Assembly (NCBI GenBank): GCA_010015805.1
Contig: ML978123.1
Span: 1,736,001 to 1,800,000, forward strand
DNA: 64,000 bases
Direction: 5' to 3'
From: Rhizodiscina lignyota
Lineage: Eukaryota; Ascomycota; Dothideomycetes; Aulographales; Rhizodiscinaceae
The position numbers and the translations under genes were made by a program. Shown here piece after piece: positions 1-8,835 of this stretch; within the stretch, counting starts at the first letter, position 1, and every line of letters starts with the position of its first letter. The notes beneath the pieces are model-generated. The model was not told the origin of the DNA, did not search any database, and was given only the letters and a program-made list of their open reading frames with translations.

Positions 1-528
1 CTTGTGACCACATTTCTCCCTTTCATCTTATATTTATTATACCGCTCTAGAATAAATCAGGTAAGTAAATCTATGCATACTTTTAAACAACCTATCATTT
101 TCGCCCATAGAACTATCGTACTCATGTTTAAGGCACCAATACCGGCTGTTTTTCTCCAGGGTCTCCCGGCGCTGATGAGAGCAATCGCCTCTTTTTCACC
201 GGGATCTGCACAGGATCTGCAGATCGTCCCATTTGGTCGATCGCTGGCTTATCCATGCAAGGTACACAGGTGGCGAGAATCGTATAAATTGTTTCAACAA
301 TTAGAGTATCTGTTGTTCACGAATATGATTCGACATTGACATCCGCTGCCCTATCATCAGAATTAGCCTAATGAAACGGGAGAAGAGATGTAGTACAGAG
401 TTGGGGGGCCATTAAGAAGTTGCGACGAAGTATAAGTAGCCCTCTCTGATTCTGTAAAGTTGAATTCCTCAAGTCCGCAAATTTTGCTTGAGTTCATTCC
501 ACGTTTAAGAACGTACCGGTCTCCAAAC
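1..528. other. Gene-free left edge; promoter of the secreted DPBB gene
   Basis: The first about 430 bases are AT-rich and hold only a 111-codon frame that opens at GTG and has no recognisable domain, so I do not call a gene. A TATAAG box at 431-436 lies about 98 bases upstream of the ATG at 529 and suits the promoter of the next gene. Confidence 0.5.
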
Positions 529-1161
529 ATGTATACATTCGTTCTCCCAGTGTTCATCTGTTGTATTGTGCCAGTCTTCGCGGCCCCTCAGCCTAAGCCG
601 TCTCTAACGTTGAATCTTGGACGCTCTGTATCTGTGTTGTAAGTCAAATTCATAATCAGCATCAATATTACCAATAACACTGCAAGCAGCGAGGCGGCAC
701 CTAACAATCTTTTCAACCGCCAAAGCTTCCAATGCAATAACAACGACGCCATCGGCACGGTCTACTTCTCAGGTACCGACCCGAACCAGATCACCGCGTG
801 CGGGGAGAAGTACGATCCGAATAGCGCGAGTGCCGCTGTGTGCACCAATTATCCACACCCAGGTGTCTCGGACTTAAAGGACCTCTGCGGCACAGAGATT
901 CAGATCAATTCTCTTACGAACGGAGAGACAGTCTTCGTGACATACAATGACCTCAACGCAAACTGTGGACAGCCAGATGATCCGTACGGGCCTTCACAGC
1001 TGGATCTCTCGTATGTTTCATCTCGTTGAATACATGTCTACAGTGAACGTTACTGATGCAGCGTCAGGCCTGCGGCATATTCATCGCTTGGCGGCGTCGG
1101 AGAAAGCACGATAACAATTGATTGGAACTGGCAATTAACTGAGACATGCTTGCCAATATAA
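529..1161 (+). CDS. Small secreted double-psi beta-barrel (RlpA/barwin-like) protein
   Basis: Three exons, 529-638, 690-1010 and 1062-1161, give 176 residues. The first exon starts with a signal peptide (MYTFVLPVFICCIVPVFA, then APQP). The mature part has the layout of a single RlpA-like double-psi beta-barrel: CNNNDAIGTVYFSG, then ITACGEKYDP, CGTEIQI, GETVFVTYND and finally QLDLS. Such small secreted DPBB proteins are common in plant-associated fungi, where they are linked to cell-wall loosening or effector roles; the exact role here is inference. Six cysteines survive in the mature chain. The third exon restores the frame (LDLSVRPAAYSSLGGVG), which supports the second intron. The gene converges on the regulator at 1519-3162. 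Catalysis cannot be read from the sequence. Confidence 0.75.
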
Positions 1162-1518
1162 TCACGCTTAGGTGTTGCCACCAAGGAAAGGACTACTGAA
1201 TAACTCCAGGTAGAAATAGCTGATGCGTTCGCAAACAGCATCGATGAGAAGCCGCATAAGTGGCGGTAGACACAGTGTTTGGCCAACCGGTAAATGTACT
1301 AAGACCGAATCGTCGATATCTCGCGAGCGCTACTAGCTTCCGTCATTAAATTACGGAGATAGTTTCATCTTCCTTGTCACGTTAATAAACGTATTGCGCA
1401 TCCTGTCTCGGCTTCGTCCACTTCGCGTGTTGTGAATAATGATGGCGTCGTTCTGAAACTCTATGTTCACCTACGCTCGCTGTATGAGTTGAACGCAGCA
1501 TCCAACGAGCGGGCAGCA

Positions 1519-3162
1519 CTATATTGTAATCTGCGTAATTCCGTCGATGTGCTTAAGGTAGAGGCCTGCTTGATGTGAGTTGATGCATAGAGAGGTTGAT
1601 ACGGGATACATACGGCCAACAGTCCAGCGCTTCCCAAAGCGTCGCAGATTAAAACGCAGCTCATCAAGGTCCTCGTCAGGTAGCTCATGCCCACAAAGGC
1701 GAACCGACATGGCAGCAGCGCGCGATAAAGCGCAAAGAGCCACCACTGAGACTCCGTCGGCAGTCTCGTCACGTACCATGTAAGTTGCTGAGTTACACTG
1801 ATCACGGACCATACGCAACAGTGACTGCAGAAGCAGTTTCTCCTTTGAATGCACCTCCAGCTTTTCGGTGCTTGGATTCACTGTTTGTAAAGCAAGCAGG
1901 GCGCTTCCCAGTGGACGTGGTCAGTAAATGAATGTGATCGAGGACAAGGCACCTTACATGGCGGCAAGAGATGTACTATCACAGTATGTATATACATCCG
2001 GTTCCGTGTTGGCTCTGCATATGAGGTCGCGTACCAAGGTTTCCAGTCGTCCATACGTATCGTCGTACGTAGATCCCGCCAAGCGGGCGGGTCGGGGATC
2101 ATTCGCGTAACCTAGAGCCGTCCCAATAAGTAATGCCACTCTCGAGAAGATATGAAAGTGACGATAGGGGCCATTAGAATCCAGCATTGAGGTGAGACAT
2201 TCACCATATGATGTTGGAGGTAATGGTAACGCTAGTGGCACTGGATCATTAAGACTCGACAGCACGGCTGTTCTAGAGAAGATGTCAATGGTAAAATCAC
2301 AACCGATCGGACCATTGACGCACCTATCAAGGATGACAGCGGCCCAGCGGCACGCTGAAAATTGACTGTCGAGATTAGACGGACCGCTTATGTCTTCGAA
2401 ATCGAGCCCCATAAGCCGTGCCATAGCCACACAAGTTGCCAAAGTCATGTGCGCATCTCGTGGTAGACCATGTCCGCATGCATAATATGTAATTATCAAC
2501 CCGGCTTGAAGATATTCAAGCTTTTGATCCTGAGATGCCTGGAGCATGAATATTTGCCTGGTAGTCTGGTAGAGGAGACTGCACATGGAGTGATCATTGT
2601 CCGCGCAAGGTCGTCGTGTGACGAGATAGAGTGCCAAAATCAAGGTAGTCAATTCAGAATCGTCTTCTTGCGGCCATGAGTCGAGCCGGGAGCGGAATAT
2701 TTCTTCACCAACGATAGGTAGCCATCGATTCACCGTTGCAAAATAGTCGTCTGCTAGGCTCATTGGGGTAATTCGGGTGGTTTCAAAGATCCTGCTGATG
2801 AGCTGTGCCAGACGGGAACGTCCATGGTATGCGCCAGCTGCCTGGAGTAGCTCACTAGCGCCGTTGTTGGAAAGATCATGGCACTCCGAGCATCGTCGGA
2901 TGAGCAATGGCGTCGGAATGGCTGAGCTTGGAGACTCACGATGCACAGCTTGCGGCTGAGGATCTGTCCAGGCATAATCGCAATGGAAGAGCTTTCTGAA
3001 TTTAAGACTCTAGTTAATGCATGTGGAAGAACATGGTGAGAGCATGACTTACGAGGAACATCGCGAGCAGCTGGGAAGCAATTTGTCACATCGCTGCTTG
3101 CGCACTCGACAAGACCCGCATACGTTCTGCGACTTGAGAGTCACAGGAATTGAACCGGGCAT
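1519..3162 (-). CDS. Zn2Cys6 transcription factor (TF1), divergent from the NmrA-like gene
   Basis: Three exons on the minus strand, 3162-3053, 2995-1958 and 1903-1519, give 510 residues. The first intron splits the zinc cluster between its fifth and sixth cysteines: CGSCRVRKQRC, then DKLLPSCSRCSS, then KLFHC, with spacing C-X2-C-X6-C-X6-C-X2-C-X6-C. The cluster appears only after splicing, because exon 2 alone would start at a GTG. The middle (residues about 90-300, with DYFATVNRWLPIV and RWAAVILDR) is the fungal-specific regulator fold. The second intron uses an AAG acceptor after a CTGAC branch site. The protein resembles TF2 (4729-6260) across the regulator fold, so the two look like old duplicates. 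It faces the NmrA-like gene across 463 bases that hold four TCGGCCG sites, suggesting shared and self control. Target genes are unknown. Confidence 0.85.
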
Positions 3163-3189
3163 TTCACAATATCACACAGTGAACCAGGA

Positions 3190-3545
3190 TCGGCCGACGC
3201 AGTCACTCAGGTTCAAAGTTGAGACTGGTACAGTCCGTTCGGTCGCTTGAGCCTCGACGGCGCATCGATACAGGATCAATCTGCATCGGCCGATGCAGTC
3301 TTGATATGTACCACCGGGAAATTGTAACATGCTTTCTCGATGCAATTCCTGGGGTTGAAAAAGGGAAGTCATTTGTCAGCTTGAAGACGATGTTGAACGT
3401 CCGATGGGTTGCGGCAGGGGGCGGGCGAAAGGACAGGGATCGGCCGATGCAGATGGTTGAAATATCTGATTGGTCCAATGCTCCATCACCCAAGTCACGT
3501 CAAGAAGCGGTCTTCGATTATCCAGGGGAATAGAAGAATCGGCCG
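3190..3545. promoter_or_regulatory. Four CGGCCG-core sites, one a perfect 18-bp palindrome
   Basis: CGGCCG cores lie at 3191-3196, 3287-3292, 3441-3446 and 3540-3545, all preceded by T and followed by A. The first three continue into GACGCAG or GATGCAG. The second is a perfect palindrome, CTGCATCGGCCGATGCAG, at 3281-3298. Paired CGG triplets are the usual target of Zn2Cys6 dimers. The sites lie between the divergent start codons of TF1 and the NmrA-like gene, and the last ends a few bases before a TATA box, so they are good candidates for TF1 operators. Binding itself is inferred. Confidence 0.6.
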
Positions 3546-3549
3546 AGGA

Positions 3550-3556
3550 TATAAAG
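3550..3556 (+). promoter_or_regulatory. TATA box of the NmrA-like gene
   Basis: TATAAAG lies 70-76 bases upstream of the ATG at 3626 and four bases after the last CGGCCG site. Confidence 0.55.
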
Positions 3557-3625
3557 GATGGTAATATTCAGCGATGTGGTCGTGTTATCAGATAATTGTG
3601 AGCTTAGTTGCAGATCTAACAAAAC

Positions 3626-4689
3626 ATGTCTCCCATCGTTAACGTTTCCGTCCTCGGCGTAGGTAGAGTCTCCAAGTTTGAACAGCTGGTTCCATTCTGG
3701 TCGTTCCTTTTTGCGAAAATACTAATGTCTGCGTTCAGGCATCTGGAAACCTTGGCGAGTGCATCGTTCCGGCCCTGCTCAAGTCAGGCTTTGTCGTCAC
3801 TGTCATTATCCGACCCGGCAGCCGTGGGTATACTCCGCCCAAAAACGACAGCACCGATTCCAAAGCGGTGACGATTAAAGAGGCCGCCTATGACGATGTC
3901 TCCGGCCTCACAGCTGCTCTCCAGGGTCAGGATGCTTTGGTCGAAGCCTTCAATCCAGCTGCCTCGGTGCACCAGCGCACCATCGTACGCGCCGCTCTCG
4001 CAGCTGGAATTGAGCACCTTATAACCAATGAGTTCGGCATGGACACATTCAACCCCAATGTTGCCGAAGCCCCTATTGGTAAACCCAAAGCTCTTGCGCA
4101 GCGTGCGCTGGAGGAGGAGCTGCAGGCGGCCGCCGCCAACGACAAGCCAGTGTCCCTGACGTGGACCGGCATTATCACCGGCGTGTGGTACGACTGGACA
4201 ATCCGAACAGGTCTATTCTGGATGAATCCTACCACACGAACCATCACTCGATACGGGTCCGGAAATCAAAGAACGAGCTTGAGTCGCCTGGCGCTCACTG
4301 GGGAGGCGGTCGTTGCCGTGCTACGCAACCCAGAGCATTTCCGCAACCGCCCAGCGTACATTGCAAGCCACACCGTCTCGACAAATGAACTTATTGCCTT
4401 GGTAAATGAGATCTCAGAGAGCCCAGAGAAGTCCTGGAATGTCGTTGATATCCCTGATATGGAGGCTTTTATGACCGAAGGTATGCGTCTTTGGGATGAA
4501 GACACCAAGAACGGTGTAGAGGATCGGCTGAATTCACAGGCATGGGTGACGATTGTAATAGCCACCTTGTTTGACGAGAAGAATCGCTTTGGAACCGACC
4601 TCGAGGAGAAGCTGGAGCCTGGTTGGGATGAAGGCCGGGAGAAGTTGAAGGATCATCTCAAGCAGCTGATCATTGAGGCTGATAGCTAG
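3626..4689 (+). CDS. NmrA-like / isoflavone-reductase-type NAD(P)-binding protein
   Basis: Two exons, 3626-3658 and 3739-4689, give 327 residues. Splicing builds the dinucleotide-binding turn VSVLGASGNLG (GXXGXXG) right after the start, followed by the second strand ending VTVIIRPGS. The rest fits the NmrA-like/PCBER family: a segment starting AAYDDVSGLTAAL (lid before the third strand), then VEAFNPAASVHQRTIVRAAL and HLITNEFGMD. The family includes true reductases and NAD(P)-sensing regulators such as NmrA; these cannot be told apart here. The gene is divergent from TF1 and ends 39 bases before the end of TF2, which comes from the other strand. The shared CGGCCG sites suggest control by TF1. 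The length is normal and no damage is visible. Confidence 0.85.
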
Positions 4690-4728
4690 GGCGAATTTCT
4701 CCGCGTCCTCGATCTTATGTCTATACTC

Positions 4729-6260
4729 CTAAATATTCCACCTGCTTTTGAAAGCGTATTCGAGTTCTAGTAGAGGAGCAAGGCTCTCCAAAAACCCGCC
4801 TGTAAGATTGCAATGGCTGTTTTGCACATGCTTGATTGCAACGTTAGAAAGGTAAACGAAGCAGAGAGGTATAGTGTCAAGATATTTCTTCTTTTCTTCT
4901 AGGCGTGCTCGCGCAATATCGGCTATCATGGTGGCTGCGTTGTTCAAAGCGGCATCGGAGATTTGCTTCTGCTCCATGACAGATGCGTCCAATTCTTCGG
5001 GGCCTGTCTGAGCAAGGATGTATTCGTGAAGGAGGAACAGCGATCTGAGATTATTAAAACGTACTCCAATTCGAAGATATGCATGCAAGGCCGTACCTGA
5101 ACGAGGTGCCGATTGCTTGGCAGCCTACTCCCCGAGCGCAATAGTTTTGATCCATCAATAGCGCAAGTACTATCCGGAGCTCTTCATCAAGCCTCGTCAG
5201 CTCTGGGAGCTTGCTGGCCAAGTCGTCCTGAAGATTGACGACACGGAGAATTTGGTCCATGAAATACACAGCTTGAGCCAAGCGGCCAAGACTCCCGATG
5301 TCTCTGGCATATAGCTCGTATAACCGTGGTGTCTCCAAGACAATCACATCGTTCCATTCTGATCGAGATCGCTGCTCAGATGGTAGGTCAGATGGTAGTA
5401 CAGTTTCTGGGCCTGGATACTCTGTTATAGGCTTCGCGCCTGGTACTTCGGATATAATGACACTTATTGATCTCAGCAGCGTTTCTTTTAAAGCGTGAAA
5501 AGATGGGATCGGCTTACCGTTCTAGAATCATGACCGCCCACCAAATATTGCGCTCTTCGAGCAAGATGATTGCTGACTTGGAATATGAAGGGGCTCCATC
5601 CCTCCGATTCTCAACGCCATTGAGACCCAGGATTTGCGACATCCTTGCACAGATCCCGATAGAAACATAAGCAGCTTCAGATAGCCCGCTGGCAAACTCG
5701 AAGGTGGAAATGAGGATACCTGCTTGAAGCAATGCGGTCGAAGCATGGGTAACGGCTTGTACTTGAGCGAACAATGCTTTTGCGGTTAGATAAACGTCTT
5801 TGGGTCCAATCGTTACATCCACTCCTTCTGGAGGACGCAGTGTGATTAGACAGATTGCCAGTATGAGAATGGAGAAGCACGCGGGCGGAGAACCGCACTG
5901 CGCCTCAACGGCATTTTCATAGAAGCGAATTGCAGAGACAATCGGGAACTGGTGGTGGAACGACTCGAAGAATTGCTCGGAAATCTCGAGAATGGATCGG
6001 CCAGTCGACCGCAGGATGTGGCAGACCTGCAGGTACACAGCTTCTCCCAGTGTCGTCGGCCGCTTCGCTACTGTGAGGATCCCTTGAGCATTGGCCTGAC
6101 CAATGTCCCCTGATGTGGCCGGGATACGGTCGTCATAGAAACAATCCAATCCACGTCTGATGCAGTATCCGCAGCGTGGCAACTCTTTATCACAAGCCTT
6201 CTTCCGTACTTTACAAAGGTAACACACCCGTACAGCACGTTTCGTATTTGGAGATGTCAT
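4729..6260 (-). CDS. Zn2Cys6 transcription factor (TF2), divergent from an SDR gene
   Basis: Three exons, 6260-5518, 5471-5097 and 5044-4729, give 477 residues. The zinc cluster is near the start at residues 13-40 (CYLCKVRKKAC, DKELPRCGYC, IRRGLDC) with the canonical 2-6-6-2-6 spacing. The regulator fold follows, with FFESFHHQFPIV, FSILILAICLITLRP, LLQAGILISTFEFASG and the landmark NIWWAVMILERS; the last joins two exons. The same landmarks in the same order occur in TF1, so they are probably paralogues. TF2 is divergent from the SDR at 6899 across 638 bases holding a duplicated TCGGCCGCC site, the same layout as TF1 and its NmrA-like neighbour. The start is the first ATG, 12 codons before the first cysteine. 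Confidence 0.88.
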
Positions 6261-6377
6261 TCCTCAGAAGGAGTAGATTGGCTCAGTTCCGGCTATCCTG
6301 GTGTCCAACGACCTGGCAGCCGCGAATATGCCAGGAAAGCTAAAGACAGTATATTGTTTGAAGTGTATGAACACAAT

Positions 6378-6523
6378 TGTCGGCCGCCACTAGCAATATG
6401 AATCTCCATAGTGGCACCAGAGGCGATACATGAAGTCCGTCTCGGGGAGATTATAATATGTTGTACGTCGAGCATGTAGAGGATGAGTAATAGATGAGTA
6501 ACTGGGTCTGTCGGCCGCCGCTA
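6378..6523. promoter_or_regulatory. Duplicated TGTCGGCCGCC(A/G)CTA motif
   Basis: A 15-base motif occurs at 6378-6392 and 6509-6523 with one mismatch, 131 bases apart, between the divergent starts of TF2 and the SDR. Its TCGGCCG core is the one found four times upstream of TF1. A second pair, CCGGACCA at 6692-6699 and 6743-6750, lies nearer the SDR. Both pairs are candidate sites for a CGG-binding zinc-cluster protein. Confidence 0.5.
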
Positions 6524-6809
6524 TACCTGTCTGAGTTAGAGTAAGACCTTTTGCGAGATCTGTTGCAGGTGATAGTGTTTCTCGTGTACCAGCTAAAATG
6601 AGCAATGGCCTATTTGCAGTTGGCTATCGTGAGACAAATTCATCGAATTCAATTGAGTGATCATATCTTGTCGTCCAACAGCAGGTCATGTCCGGACCAG
6701 CCTTTAGAAATCAGTGACATTTTCATCTCGGCTGCTCTGTGGCCGGACCATCAATGCCTCAAGGGTTCACAGTTCCGATTATGCTGAGATTCATAAGGCG
6801 ATGCTAGAC

Positions 6810-6816
6810 TATATAA
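6810..6816 (+). promoter_or_regulatory. TATA box of the SDR gene
   Basis: TATATAA lies 83-89 bases upstream of the ATG at 6899, a normal spacing for this genome. Confidence 0.45.
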
Positions 6817-6898
6817 TAAGTGGCGATCTGCATTGCGGACTTTCTAGAGCAATACTCTCTTCGAATACGAGTCTGCTTGTTACTGATTAAATTCCGAA

Positions 6899-7957
6899 AT
6901 GGCATCTTCGTTGGAATCGAGCACTCTTTTTCGGGTGGACGGTATGGTGGCCGTCATTACTGGAGGCGGCACTGGTCAGTCCGGCTAAACCATGCTGCCA
7001 TTGCTAGCAAATTTGTTAACGTCGCCTTGGCTCATGCTCGCGTAGGGATCGGACTTACTATGGCGCGAGCTCTCGCTCTCAACGGTGCCAGGAAGGTCTA
7101 CATTCTGGGACGCCGCCTGGAAGTGCTCAAGACGGCAGCCCAAGAGCACCCAAGCCTTACCCCGATCCAATGTGACGCAACTTCCAAGGAAGCCCTCCAG
7201 GCAGCCGTGGACCAGATCACGGTTGAAGTGGGATATGTCAATCTTCTGATCAGCAATGCGGGTGTTAGGTGGGCCGCAAGTGCGATTCAATCCGACTCAG
7301 TCAATCACGGAGCTGCGAAAGTCTCTCTTCACCGATTTCGCCATGGAAGGTATGAATGAAACACTGCAGCTGAATGTGACGGCTCCCTTCTTCACCATGA
7401 CGGCTTTTCTAGAACTTCTCGATGCGGGAAATAAGAACGCGTTGAAGGGCGGCTTCGGCAAGCCGATTCAGCAAGGCAGCCATGTCCCCGCAATTCAGAG
7501 CCAGTGTATCTTCACAAGTAGCATAGCAGCCTTCAGTCGGCATTGGACATCAACGGCTCCATACGTGGCAAGCAAGGCCGCCAACATGCAAGTGGTGAAA
7601 TATGCTAGCACCCAGTTGGCCAGATTTGGAATTCGTGTGAATGCTATCGCTCCAAGATGTAAGTACCGCAGGGGCCGCCTGACGGAATGCTCCATCAATT
7701 CTGCGTTTAATACGAGGAAGCTAACGTGCAATCTCAAAGTGTACCCTTCGGAGATGGCATCCGGGCTGATAGGAAGTCGCAACCCAGAAACCGAATTGAT
7801 GGACCATCCACAGTTCCTTCCATCCAAGAGGTTCGGCGGTGACGAGGAAATGGCTGGCGCAATTCTTTATCTGTCTAGCCGAACCGGAGGTTACTCAAAC
7901 GGATCTATTCTTATTACTGATGGCGGTCGATTGTCTATTATACCAGCGACATACTAG
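6899..7957 (+). pseudogene. Short-chain dehydrogenase with one frameshift
   Basis: Exons 6899-6974, 7046-7658 and 7740-7957 encode an SDR. Splicing makes the cofactor loop TGGGTGIGL; LLISNAGV, the active-site run PYVASKAA and a C-terminal ITDGGRLS follow. After SNAGV (7249-7266) the frame moves by one base. The next frame reads GGPQVRFNPTQSITELR, the expected continuation in this SDR group. One extra A near 7267 explains it, and no intron with usable GT-AG ends does. The upstream frame alone would stop at about 7359, before the YxxxK motif. Either this is a recent pseudogene or the assembly has a single-base error; every other part looks intact. It is paired with TF2 as the NmrA-like gene is with TF1. 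Confidence 0.75.
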
Positions 7958-8835
7958 GGTAAAGCGAGCAATTGCTGTCAATATACGTTTCTTGAATGGG
8001 TCGAATGCGAAAAAAGTTAGCTGCTTATGGACTTGGACCTCTCCGTCGTGATAAATGATTACGAGGCTTTGAGGAAGAGTGCTTGATTTCGACAGTCAGG
8101 ACGTGTATGGAAAAGGGACGCTGATTCATTCCATGGGTGAAACATCAGGTAATGAGCGCATATAGATGTGAGGCAGCGGATGAATTATAATTCAGCCCTT
8201 TGACGGCGGAAGTATGACATCGTAGATGGCAATGACAAGCCCCCCGCAGAGCCGAACGAAATAGGACAACGCTGGAAGACCCAAGCGCACACTTTCGGAG
8301 AATGAGTAGTGAGGAGGTGTGTATAGCGAAGGTTAAGAGCTGCAAGGAGGGAAGAGTTGGACTTGCAGCCAACGACTTGTCGAAAGGACCCAGATCAGCC
8401 GCTTCAGGGGCAACCTATGCCTTTTTAGGCTTAGGCCCAGCCAAACTAAAAAGCACGAGTCGCTCCCTGAGCTCTGAACTATCCTAGAAATTAAGGATAG
8501 TGGTGAGGAAAAGTCCATTGCGAAGGTCACCCACCGGTAATGGAACTTAGAACGAAGTTTCTCCTAGGTCGAGATACCTTTGCTCTCTCTGACATCGTGG
8601 GGCGTAAGTAGATGGTGATGACGAGAATGTATTTGCTGCCACGCATCGAACTTGGAGATATGTCTCACAGGGAATTACAAATTCATTGCATATGTGCTGC
8701 CTTGCGCGCGATCGTACTCTGAGAGACCTAGCCACTTAACATACCACGCACTTTCTCAGTGCTTGCCGTATCTCTCCACCTCCAAGAGTCAATATATTTT
8801 CCAATAGCCATGGCCCATCTTGATCACCATTTGCT
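7958..8835. other. Gene-free stretch between the SDR and the PCI gene
   Basis: Only short overlapping frames on both strands, none with a domain, signal peptide or convincing splice pattern. It lies downstream of both flanking genes. No repeat is evident by eye. Confidence 0.5.

Noticed and set aside
4-339. 111-codon frame at the left edge
   Set aside because: Starts at GTG, no domain, no splice support; likely chance.
3140-3175. tRNA-like B-box (GGTTCAATTCC) on the minus strand
   Set aside because: No cloverleaf or A-box at the right distance, and the bases lie in the first exon of TF1.
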